Translations under genes and position numbers: made by a program | In this document: positions 33,368-41,026 of the stretch, in pieces | Numbering within the stretch: the stretch's first letter is position 1 | How the letters are laid out: every line of letters starts with the position of its first letter | From: Methanobacterium sp. UBA375 | GTDB lineage: Archaea > Methanobacteriota > Methanobacteria > Methanobacteriales > Methanobacteriaceae | Assembly: GCA_002495625.1 (NCBI GenBank) | Contig: DAGC01000012.1 | Location: 801-64,800, forward strand | DNA length: 64,000 nt | Direction of reading: 5' to 3' | Notes under the pieces: generated by a model | Seen by the model: the letters and a program-made list of their open reading frames with translations, nothing else | What the model was told of the DNA's origin: nothing | Databases searched by the model: none

Positions 33368-33925
33368 TTAACCGAAGTTTTCTTCAAACACTTTTCTAAT
33401 TTCATGGGGAGTTCTTAATATGTAGGTATTGTCCATTTTGGCCAGTTTCTGGGCGTGCTCCACGTCCTCCTTCCGGATGGTTAGTTTCAAATCTTTACCG
33501 TCCGGGAGTTTGGTGATGGTGGTTCCTTCTTCTAAATCTGCCGGTAGAATGTAGAGGGGAACGTTGGCTTTCTGGCCCATTACGGCGGCGTTGGATATGA
33601 GGGTGTCTCCCATTCTCAAGGCTATCTTGGCCACTGTATTGGAGGTTCCCGGGGCAACTAGCATGAATTCATACTTTCCCAGCTGGATGTTACCAGCTAA
33701 AAAGGGAGAATTAGCATTGATTTCCACCCAGATTTTATCGAATGCGCTTTCAATTTCATGGGATATTTCATAATATTTTATAACCTGATCCCCGGCTTTA
33801 GAGATGAAAACTTCAATTTCAACCTTATCTTTGAAATCTTCATTTATATTCAGCATCGCTTGAACAGTTTCCTCTATCATATCTCCAGCACCGGTTATTC
33901 CCCAAGCCACTTTCCTTTTAGCCAT
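33368..33925 (-). CDS. afpA: Archaeoflavoprotein AfpA-like
   Basis: A 185-residue flavoprotein of the AfpA / dihydromethanopterin-reductase-like group. It opens MAKRKVAWGITGAGDMIEET, has the FMN-binding LVAPGTSNTVAKIALRMGD and SNAAVMGQKANVPLYILPAD, and ends with KLTIRKEDVEHAQKL. AfpA of Archaeoglobus accepts electrons from ferredoxin; related proteins reduce dihydromethanopterin. Which applies here is unclear. GAGGTGGG upstream of the ATG at 33925 decides the start over the longer open frame. Convergent with the CWB2-like gene and divergent from glmM. Confidence 0.7.
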   Translation of the reverse strand: MAKRKVAWGITGAGDMIEETVQAMLNINEDFKDKVEIEVFISKAGDQVIKYYEISHEIESAFDKIWVEINANSPFLAGNIQLGKYEFMLVAPGTSNTVAKIALRMGDTLISNAAVMGQKANVPLYILPADLEEGTTITKLPDGKDLKLTIRKEDVEHAQKLAKMDNTYILRTPHEIRKVFEENFG

Positions 33926-34129
33926 AAATTCCCACCTCAAATAAAAATTTCTTCCAAACAACTTTAAGGGCCCTGAATGTTTAATTTGATTAGTTATTTG
34001 GACTTATTCCTATAAATTTTTTTTCTCGATACATATTTATTCATGAAAATTAGAATAGAATTAAACGAGTGAACTTGCAATTCAAGACATAGCTTTTTTA
34101 TCCTAAATTATTAGTAATGGGGTTATTTT

Positions 34130-35482
34130 ATGGCGAACAAACGATTATTCGGAACATTTGGCGTAAGAAGAAGGGCTAACGAAGTTTTAACACCTGAATT
34201 TGCTTCTAAACTGGCAGCTGCCTATGGTACCCTGGTGAAGGGACAGGTTGCCGTGGGTGGGGACACCAGAACATCCACTCCCATGATTAAACACGCCGTG
34301 CTATCTGGACTGCTCTCTTCAGGCTGTCACGTTATAGATCTGGGAATTTTACCTACACCAGCTGTTCAATATGCAGTTAGAAATTATTATGACGGTGGAG
34401 TAATCATCACCGCTTCCCACAACCCACCCCATGACAATGGTATCAAGTTCGTGGACGCAGATGGAATCGGGATACCTGATGATATGGAGGAGAAGATAGA
34501 GGATATGTTCTTTGATGAAAATCCCGACCGTGTACCATGGGATGAAATTTCTGAGGTGGAAACTTCCGACATAATCGATGAGTACATAGAGAACGTGATA
34601 AACCGTGTGGACGCTGATGCCATTAAAGATGCTGGATTGAAGGTAGTGGTGGATTGTGGAAGTGGAGCGGCCTGTTTCACCACGCCCTATCTGCTGAGGA
34701 AACTGGGATGTCAGGTCACGACCATGAACTGTCAGCCAGATGGCTTCTTCCCTGGTAGAAATCCGGAGCCCACCGAGGATAACCTGCAGGACCTGATAAA
34801 TGCCGTGAAAAATCTAGGGGCTGACCTGGGAATAGCCCATGACGGCGATGCAGACAGGACCATATGTATAGATGAAAATGGAGCTTTCGTTTTCGGTGAT
34901 AAAACCTTCGCCTTGGTTGAAAAATACATGCTCAAGGAAAATAAGGGAGGCCTTATCGTCACCACCGTGGCTACGTCACAGGCTATCTACGATATAGCCG
35001 AAGAATACGGTGGTGAGGTTATAGCTACTAGGGTAGGCGATCTCTTGGTTGCCCGGGCACTCAAAGAAAATGACGGACTCTTCGGCGGGGAAGAAAACGG
35101 CGGACTCATATTCCCTGATTTCGTATACGGGCGTGATGCTGCCCTTTCCACAGCTAAGATCGTGGAAATTATGGCCAAGGAGAAAAAACCACTTTCCAAG
35201 CTCATAGATGAGCTTCCTTCCTACCGGTCGGAGAAGAGGAAGGTGGAATGTCCTGATGAACTTAAAGTGGAAGTTATGGAGAAGATAGCGGAAGTCACCT
35301 GTGAATTTGAAGTGGACACCACCGATGGGGTTAAAATATTAACCGAGGAAGGCTGGGTTATAATAAGGCCTTCCGGAACCGAATCTATATTCAGGTGCTT
35401 TGCAGAGGCTAAAACAGAAGAAGATGCCAAAAAAATGGCCGAATGGGGTATTAAGCTTGTTTTGGAGCAGTTGAAATCTTAA
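34130..35482 (+). CDS. glmM: Phosphoglucosamine mutase / phosphohexomutase
   Basis: A 450-residue alpha-D-phosphohexomutase. The four family signatures are present: the phosphoserine loop TASHNPPHDNG, metal-binding loop DGDADRT, sugar-binding GEENGG, and phosphate-binding RPSGTES near the C terminus. Archaeal GlmM converts glucosamine-6-phosphate to glucosamine-1-phosphate for UDP-GlcNAc, a precursor of pseudomurein and N-glycans. Phosphomannomutase activity cannot be excluded from sequence. It starts MANKRLFGTFGVRR, lacks adjacent partners and has an AT-rich promoter region. Confidence 0.88.
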   Translation: MANKRLFGTFGVRRRANEVLTPEFASKLAAAYGTLVKGQVAVGGDTRTSTPMIKHAVLSGLLSSGCHVIDLGILPTPAVQYAVRNYYDGGVIITASHNPPHDNGIKFVDADGIGIPDDMEEKIEDMFFDENPDRVPWDEISEVETSDIIDEYIENVINRVDADAIKDAGLKVVVDCGSGAACFTTPYLLRKLGCQVTTMNCQPDGFFPGRNPEPTEDNLQDLINAVKNLGADLGIAHDGDADRTICIDENGAFVFGDKTFALVEKYMLKENKGGLIVTTVATSQAIYDIAEEYGGEVIATRVGDLLVARALKENDGLFGGEENGGLIFPDFVYGRDAALSTAKIVEIMAKEKKPLSKLIDELPSYRSEKRKVECPDELKVEVMEKIAEVTCEFEVDTTDGVKILTEEGWVIIRPSGTESIFRCFAEAKTEEDAKKMAEWGIKLVLEQLKS

Positions 35483-35525
35483 TTCTTTATTTATTTTAAT
35501 TCGAACATTACAAAAGGTCAATTCA

Positions 35526-35674
35526 ATGAAAAATATTTTTATACAATTATAGCATGTTTAGCATTGGTTGGTTTATTACTATATTATTTGGCGAATCCTA
35601 AATCCTCATTAGTCTTTATAGTTATTTGTATTTGCGTATTGATTATACTGGGTTTGATCGTGAAAATCAGGTAA
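35526..35674 (+). pseudogene. Small two-helix membrane peptide gene, apparently frameshifted
   Basis: From an ATG at 35526 with AAAAGGT upstream, the frame closes after eight codons. One base shift in the A5 run at 35529-35533 would give MKKYFYTIIACLALVGLLLY and a second helix (SLVFIVICICVLIILGLIVK), about 49 residues ending in KIR. The long hydrophobic frame (35534-35674) has no in-frame start of its own at the 5' end. It may be a real small membrane protein with a one-base deletion or sequence error. Confidence 0.3.
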
Positions 35675-35756
35675 AATAGAATTAATTAATAATAACACAA
35701 CACCAAACAAGATATAATAAATTCAGGCTTATATTCGGCCGAGTTAAAAATCTAAA

Positions 35757-36074
35757 TCATCCTTCATCGTAGAAACCGTAAAATTGGGAACAGTAATCGC
35801 ACATGGGGAATTTACCGTACTTGTAGTGGCTGCAGTCGTCCTTGTTCATATCGAATTTCTGGAGGCAGAAGTAGCAGGTTTCTATCTTTTCTGGTTTGTC
35901 TTTTGATTTGTTATTAGTTTCTTCTGTTTCATTGTTAATTTCTGATTTGTTATTAGTTTCTACTGATCTGCCGTTAATTTCTGATTTGTCGTTAGTTTCA
36001 TCGGTTCGATCTACCTTCTCTTTTACTTGTGTGGTAGATTTTACCGTACTGTCCTTATTATTTATTTTAAACAC
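35757..36074 (-). CDS. Small protein with repeat linker and Cys/His zinc-binding tail
   Basis: Up to 105 residues. The N-terminal two thirds are charged and low-complexity, built on a 13-residue repeat (ETNDKSEINGRSV, ETNNKSEINNETE, then ETNNKSKDKPEK). The C terminus holds CYFCLQKF, CSHYKYG and MCDYCSQFYGF, a likely zinc-binding knuckle. No family is recognised. The start is unclear: GTG at 36074 is part of its own AGAGGTG ribosome site, while the first codon at proper spacing is ATA at 36065. The linker repeats suggest a tethered zinc knuckle, but the partner is unknown. Confidence 0.55.
   Translation of the reverse strand: MFKINNKDSTVKSTTQVKEKVDRTDETNDKSEINGRSVETNNKSEINNETEETNNKSKDKPEKIETCYFCLQKFDMNKDDCSHYKYGKFPMCDYCSQFYGFYDEG
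35922..35999 (-). repeat. 39-bp tandem coding repeat
   Basis: Two diverged 39-bp units, with a partial third just beyond, encode the 13-residue repeats of the zinc-knuckle protein. Codon differences between copies show they are not brand new. Because the unit is a multiple of three, copy-number change would lengthen the linker without breaking the frame. Confidence 0.6.
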
Positions 36075-36180
36075 CTCTAAAAGAAATGGAGTTGACTGAC
36101 TTTACATTTAATCAGGTGTTCTTTAAATAATTTAGCATTGAATTTAAAAATTAAAATAGTAAAAAGGGGATGAAAAATTT

Positions 36181-36501
36181 CTATAAAAATTCACGCTTCA
36201 ACTGCAGAGTGACGCTCATCTCCTGCACTCCATCTTCCACGTCCTTTATGGGGGAAATCCCTCGGAAAGTGTATTCCACTGCACCTGCATCGGCTATTTC
36301 AAGAAAAACTGGTTCTAATTCATGTAAATCGTCGAAATAGTTGTGGACGTTGGTGATATCTGCTACTGGGGCTACAAAGGATACTATGAGTGCATTTTCC
36401 CTCTTATTTTGCAGGGTGATGAATTCTTCACTTATTTCCAGCAACTTCTTATCTTTCTCTTTACTCCCGGTACCTCTTCTAAATACGAAATTATCTGCCA
36501 T
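36181..36501 (-). CDS. Conserved hypothetical protein, 106 aa
   Basis: No domain recognised. The protein is soluble, with a positively charged opening (VFRRGTGSKEKDKKLLEI), a helix (SEEFITLQNKRENALIVSFVAP) and alternating strands ending in SVTLQLKREF. The last part (PVFLEIADAGAVEYTFRGI) could be a beta sheet. It has a plausible start (MADNFVF) after GAGGG and sits between the zinc-knuckle gene and the adenosine-specific kinase, both on the same strand but with separate upstream gaps. I cannot assign a function. Confidence 0.65.
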   Translation of the reverse strand: MADNFVFRRGTGSKEKDKKLLEISEEFITLQNKRENALIVSFVAPVADITNVHNYFDDLHELEPVFLEIADAGAVEYTFRGISPIKDVEDGVQEMSVTLQLKREFL

Positions 36502-36618
36502 TTCAATCCCTCTAAAGATTAAAAATTCTTACAAACCTATCTTATACTATTTTGTTGTCCAGGCTTAATATTTCTTTTTGCAGGGAAAAAATTTAAAAGA
36601 GGTTCCAGAAAGACTTGT

Positions 36619-37107
36619 TTAGAATTTATATCCGATATCTCTCAGGAACTTCTTACGACCTTCCACGTCGTCTTCAGTTTCTACATCACCGGGACTTGAT
36701 CCGTCTATTACTCCCAATATCCCTCTGCCCTGTTCTGATTCGGCGATGATAACCTGTACTGGGTTTGCTGTGGCACAGAATAGGTTCACCACTTCCGGCA
36801 CGCTTTTTATCCGCTGGGTCACGTTTAGGGGGAAAGCGTTCTTCAGGTATATCAGGAAGCTATGTCCGCAGGCCATGTTCTGGATTTCACGCGCCGCCAG
36901 TTTGATGAGTTCATCATCGTTGCCGGCCCGTCTGACCAGGCAATCACCGGAAGCTTCTCCAAAGGCAAGGCCGAACTCTGCCTGTGGTACGGTGTTTACT
37001 ATTGCTTCATAAAGGTCTTCCACAGTTTTTATAAAGTGACTCTGTCCCAGTATTAAATTACAGTCTTCTGGAACTTCTAATTGGTATGTCTTGATTTCTA
37101 AGCCCAT
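36619..37107 (-). CDS. Adenosine-specific kinase (DUF355)
   Basis: A 162-residue archaeal DUF355 protein, annotated in the family as adenosine-specific kinase after a Pyrobaculum structure that binds adenosine and AMP. Typical blocks are LGQSHFIKTVEDLYEA, FGLAFGEASGDCLVR, GHSFLIYLKNAFPLNV, FCATANPVQVIIAESEQGRGILGVIDG and the end RKKFLRDIGYK. Its biological role is poorly tested. GGAGG precedes the ATG. A short inverted repeat ATTGT-CATTA-ACAAT (37155-37169) lies next to its TATA-like element. It is divergent from the cupin regulator. Confidence 0.85.
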   Translation of the reverse strand: MGLEIKTYQLEVPEDCNLILGQSHFIKTVEDLYEAIVNTVPQAEFGLAFGEASGDCLVRRAGNDDELIKLAAREIQNMACGHSFLIYLKNAFPLNVTQRIKSVPEVVNLFCATANPVQVIIAESEQGRGILGVIDGSSPGDVETEDDVEGRKKFLRDIGYKF

Positions 37108-37316
37108 TTACAGTTCCTCCTGTTGTTTGTTGGATTTTTCCAACGTCCGATTAATTGTCATTAACAATCATTATATATTAGAAATTTAAATTAATAATAC
37201 ATACCGATTTTTTTTATAATAAACTACAAATTGGAATTAGACTAAATTTCATTAAAATAATATTGATAGTGTAACCGGATTATCGAAAAATAATTGATAC
37301 AGATTGTGGTGTTACC

Positions 37317-37871
37317 ATGAAGGAAAAGATGAAAGAAATTGCACAACGAATTTCAGAATTAAGGGAGTTATCTGATATTAGCCCGGAGGAAATGGCGGAT
37401 TACCTGGATATTCCACTGGATGTCTATTTGGGTTATGAAAATTACACCAGTGATATTCCAGCCAGTGACCTCTTTGAAATATCCCATAAACTCGGGGTGG
37501 ATATGGGCCTGCTTTTAACTGGTGAAGAAACCAGGATGAACATATTCACCGTAACCAGAAAAGGTAAAGGGATACGGGTGGAGAGGAGGAAACAGTACCA
37601 GTACGAAAACCTGGCTGAGAAATTCATCCACAAGAAGGCAGAAACTTTCATGGTGACTGTGGAGCCCAGAAACGATGGGAGCAAACCATCAACCAACTCA
37701 CACCCCGGGCAGGAATTCGATTATGTCCTGGAAGGAACACTGAAATTTTACATCCACGACAACGAAATCATACTAAATGAAGGGGATTCAATATTCTTCG
37801 ATTCACAATATGAGCATGCTATGGAAGCATTAAATGATAAACCAGCCAGATTTCTGGCAGTTGTACTATAA
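37317..37871 (+). CDS. XRE-family regulator with C-terminal cupin
   Basis: A 184-residue regulator. Residues 8-65 are an XRE helix-turn-helix (ISELRELSDISPEEMADYLD ... LFEISHKLGVDMGLLLTG). Residues about 110-184 form a cupin barrel (HPGQEFDYVLEGTLKFYIHD, LNEGDSIFFDSQYEHAMEAL). XRE-cupin proteins sense a small ligand, often an organic acid or amino acid. The acyl-CoA synthetase gene begins 18 nt downstream, so the pair is probably one operon and the regulator may sense a substrate or product of the acyl-CoA/Vor route. GTGGTG upstream of the ATG supports the start. Confidence 0.88.
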   Translation: MKEKMKEIAQRISELRELSDISPEEMADYLDIPLDVYLGYENYTSDIPASDLFEISHKLGVDMGLLLTGEETRMNIFTVTRKGKGIRVERRKQYQYENLAEKFIHKKAETFMVTVEPRNDGSKPSTNSHPGQEFDYVLEGTLKFYIHDNEIILNEGDSIFFDSQYEHAMEALNDKPARFLAVVL

Positions 37872-37889
37872 ATTAATTGGGGATAAAAT

Positions 37890-39572
37890 ATGACAAATTT
37901 ACTCTACTCATTTGTACCGGAAATAAAATACGAGTCTTACCAGGAATTCATAGAGAAATTCGAGATAAAAGTACCGGAAAACTTCAACTTCGCCTATGAC
38001 ATAGTTGATAAATATGCAGAAATCAGCCCGGATAAAACAGCCCTGGTATGGTGCAACGATTATGATAAGGAGCGTATCATAAGTTTTAAGGAACTTAAAG
38101 AATACAGTGACAAAACAGCCAATTTCTTCAAAAACTGCGGAATAAAGAAGGGAGATAAGGTAATGCTCACCTTAAAAAGCCGCTATGAATTCTGGTTCTG
38201 CATCCTGGCCCTGCATAAACTGGGGGCCATCACCATCCCCGCCACACATATGCTAAAAACCAGGGACATCGTGTACCGGATGGAAAGCGCCGGTATCAAG
38301 ATGGTGGTATGCATAGCCGAAGACGGAGTTCCAGAGTACTTCGACGAAGCAGACGAACAACTAACCGATGTAAACCTTATAAAAGCACTGGTGGGAGATG
38401 ATGAAAGACCAAACTGGATCAACTTCCGCAATGAAATCGAGAAGGCATCACCAGAATTTGAACGCCCCACCGGAGACCAGAAAACAGAAAATAACGAGCC
38501 TATGTTGGTATATTTTTCTTCAGGCACAACTGGCCTCCCCAAAATGGTTGAACACGATTATGTATATCCCCTGGGACATATTATAACGGCTAAATACTGG
38601 CAAAATGTAAAGGAAGAGGGTCTGCACTACACTGTAGCAGACACCGGATGGGCTAAGGCCATGTGGGGACAGATCTACGGACAATGGATAGCCGGGAGCG
38701 CCGTCTTTGTATATGATTATGAGCGCTTCGATGCAGCCCGTATGCTGGAGAAAGCATCAAAATATGGTGTCACCACCTTCTGCGCTCCACCAACCATCTA
38801 CAGATTCCTCATAAAAGAAGACCTATCAAAATATGACTTTTCAACCCTACAATACGCCGTGACTGCAGGCGAACCCTTAAACCCCGAGGTATACAATAAA
38901 TTCTACGAATTCACCGGTTTGAGATTGATGGAAGGCTTCGGCCAAACCGAACTTGTGGTATGCATAGTCAACTTCCCCTGGATGGAGCCCAGGCCAGGTT
39001 CCATGGGAAAACCATCCCCGGGATACGATATAAAATTAATGGACAAAGACGGTAACATCTGCGATGTTGGTGAAGAAGGAGAAATAATCATCGAAACCAG
39101 TAGACAGGAACCTCCAGGACTTTTCAATGGATACTACCGTGATCCAGAGAAAACAGCCGAAGTCTGGCATGATGATTATTACCACACCGGAGACACAGCC
39201 TGGATGGACGAAGACGGCTACTACTGGTTTGTAGGTAGAAACGATGACATCATAAAAAGTTCAGGATACCGGATCGGCCCCTTCGAAGTAGAAAGCGCAG
39301 TAATATCCCACCCCGCGGTATTAGAGTGCGCTATAACCGGTGTACCACACCCAGTAAGAGGACAGGTGGTTAAGGCCACGGTAGTACTCACCAAAGATTA
39401 CGTGGCATCTGAAGAGCTTAAACTGGAAATACAGAACCATGTCAAAAAGGTAACCGCCCCCTACAAGTACCCACGGGTAATAGAATTCGTGGATGAACTA
39501 CCCAAGACCATCAGTGGTAAGATAAGAAGGATAGAGATCAGAAGCAAGGACCAGGAAAAAACAGCTGAATAA
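37890..39572 (+). CDS. AMP-forming acyl-CoA synthetase
   Basis: A 560-residue ANL-superfamily enzyme: acid plus ATP and CoA gives acyl-CoA, AMP and PPi. Motifs are the P-loop YFSSGTTGLPKMVEH, GFGQTE, YHTGDTAWMDEDGYYWFVGR, the hinge DDIIKSSGYRIGPFE, and the catalytic lysine region KTISGKIRR. It is closest to medium-chain / branched-chain acyl-CoA synthetases. Together with the Vor genes 100 nt downstream, it would activate isobutyrate, isovalerate or 2-methylbutyrate for reductive carboxylation to the 2-oxoacids of Val, Leu and Ile. That substrate choice is inferred from context. GGGGAT precedes the ATG. Confidence 0.9.
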   Translation: MTNLLYSFVPEIKYESYQEFIEKFEIKVPENFNFAYDIVDKYAEISPDKTALVWCNDYDKERIISFKELKEYSDKTANFFKNCGIKKGDKVMLTLKSRYEFWFCILALHKLGAITIPATHMLKTRDIVYRMESAGIKMVVCIAEDGVPEYFDEADEQLTDVNLIKALVGDDERPNWINFRNEIEKASPEFERPTGDQKTENNEPMLVYFSSGTTGLPKMVEHDYVYPLGHIITAKYWQNVKEEGLHYTVADTGWAKAMWGQIYGQWIAGSAVFVYDYERFDAARMLEKASKYGVTTFCAPPTIYRFLIKEDLSKYDFSTLQYAVTAGEPLNPEVYNKFYEFTGLRLMEGFGQTELVVCIVNFPWMEPRPGSMGKPSPGYDIKLMDKDGNICDVGEEGEIIIETSRQEPPGLFNGYYRDPEKTAEVWHDDYYHTGDTAWMDEDGYYWFVGRNDDIIKSSGYRIGPFEVESAVISHPAVLECAITGVPHPVRGQVVKATVVLTKDYVASEELKLEIQNHVKKVTAPYKYPRVIEFVDELPKTISGKIRRIEIRSKDQEKTAE

Positions 39573-39671
39573 AGCTGTTATTAACTCTAATCCTTCATTA
39601 ATTTTTAATTTAAGGAAATTCTAAAAAAAAATTAAGAAAATTCTAAAAAATTTGATTTAATATTATCTAAG

Positions 39672-39953
39672 ATGAACAACATGACAGAAGAGAAGGAAAA
39701 AAGAAGACCTTACCCTGTAATTAACAAACTGGAGTGTAAGGCGTGTGAAAGATGTATATTAGCCTGTAAAAGGGGATCTTTAAAGATGAGTGATGATGTA
39801 AATCCCCGGGGGTACCACTACGTGGTTTTCGAGGGAGATGACTGCACAGGATGTGGGGACTGCTACTACACCTGCCCGGAACCCCTGGCTATCGAAGTTC
39901 ATATACCAAAAAAAGCCAGGAAAGGCAAAACAACAACTGAGGAGGATGATTAA
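39672..39953 (+). CDS. vorC: Vor ferredoxin subunit, 2[4Fe-4S]
   Basis: A 93-residue ferredoxin-like subunit with two cluster motifs, CKACERCILACKRG and CTGCGDCYYTCPEP, flanked by a lysine-rich tail. Its stop codon directly precedes the vorB ATG, so translation is coupled. In the ketoisovalerate:ferredoxin oxidoreductase of Methanothermobacter such a small subunit carries electrons between the TPP site and ferredoxin. An ATG three codons later (39681) is also possible as the start; neither has a strong ribosome site. Confidence 0.85.
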   Translation: MNNMTEEKEKRRPYPVINKLECKACERCILACKRGSLKMSDDVNPRGYHYVVFEGDDCTGCGDCYYTCPEPLAIEVHIPKKARKGKTTTEEDD

Positions 39954-41024
39954 ATGGCCACCCAACTAATTAAAGGAAACACCGCAGTGATAATAGGGGC
40001 CATGTACGCCGGATGTGACTGTTACTTCGGATACCCCATCACACCAGCCACTGAAATCCTCCATGAAGCTTCAAAATATTTCCCCATGGTGGGGAGGAAA
40101 TTTGTACAGGCCGAATCAGAAGAAGCAGCCATAAACATGGTCTACGGAGCCTCAGCCGCTGGACATCGAGTGTTAACTGCCTCCTCCGGACCAGGAATAA
40201 GCCTGAAACAGGAGGGAATATCCTTCCTTGCCGGGGCAGAACTACCCTGTGTAATTGTGGATGTAATGCGGGCCGGCCCGGGACTGGGAAATATAGGACC
40301 GGAACAGGCAGACTACAATCAACTGGTGAAAGGAGGAGGACATGGAAATTACAGAAACATAGTCTTAGCCCCCAACTCCGTCCAGGAGATGTGCGACTTC
40401 ACCATCAAAGCCTTCGATCTGGCAGAGAAATACCGCAACCCCGTGGTGATCATGGCCGACGGAGTGCTGGGCCAGATGGTGGAACCACTTAAATTCCCGG
40501 AAGAAGCAATCAAGCCCCAGATAGATACGGATTGGGCGGTCTGCGGGTCCAGGGAAACCATGGATAACCTGGTCACTTCCATATTCTTAGACTTCGACCA
40601 GCTGGAGGACTTCAACTTCAGACTCCAGGAAAAGTACCAGGAAATAGAGGAAAATGAAGTGGACTTCGAGGAATACCAGATGGAAGATGCGGAGATAATA
40701 CTGGTAGCCTACGGTATAAGCAGCAGGATATCCAGATCAGCCGTTGAGCAGGTAAGAAAAGAAGGGATAAAGGCAGGACTCTTCAGGCCAAAAACCCTAT
40801 TCCCCTTCCCAGAGGAGAGGCTTAAAGAACACGTCCAGAAAGGTGAAACTCAATTCATATCGGTAGAGATGAGTAATGGTCAGATGAGGGAAGATATAAT
40901 CTTATCAATTGGATGTTCCCGCCCGGTGGAACTGGTAAACCGTATGGGTGGAAATATAATGGATGTAGAAAGTATCATACAAAAAATCAGAGAAGTAGAT
41001 TCAAAAAGAGCCGGAGGTGAATGA
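39954..41024 (+). CDS. vorB: 2-ketoisovalerate:ferredoxin oxidoreductase subunit VorB
   Basis: A 356-residue alpha-type subunit. Diagnostic parts are GYPITPATEILHEASKYFP, QAESEEAAINMVYGASAAG, SSGPGISLKQEGISFLAGAE, and DVMRAGPGLGNIGPEQADYNQ; the C terminus has the receptor-like FRPKTLFPFPEERLKE. With VorA and VorC it interconverts branched-chain 2-oxoacids and acyl-CoAs using ferredoxin. GGAGGATGATT in the vorC end serves as its ribosome site. vorA starts 2 nt after its stop. Length matches Methanothermobacter VorB. Confidence 0.92.
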   Translation: MATQLIKGNTAVIIGAMYAGCDCYFGYPITPATEILHEASKYFPMVGRKFVQAESEEAAINMVYGASAAGHRVLTASSGPGISLKQEGISFLAGAELPCVIVDVMRAGPGLGNIGPEQADYNQLVKGGGHGNYRNIVLAPNSVQEMCDFTIKAFDLAEKYRNPVVIMADGVLGQMVEPLKFPEEAIKPQIDTDWAVCGSRETMDNLVTSIFLDFDQLEDFNFRLQEKYQEIEENEVDFEEYQMEDAEIILVAYGISSRISRSAVEQVRKEGIKAGLFRPKTLFPFPEERLKEHVQKGETQFISVEMSNGQMREDIILSIGCSRPVELVNRMGGNIMDVESIIQKIREVDSKRAGGE

Positions 41025-41026
41025 AC

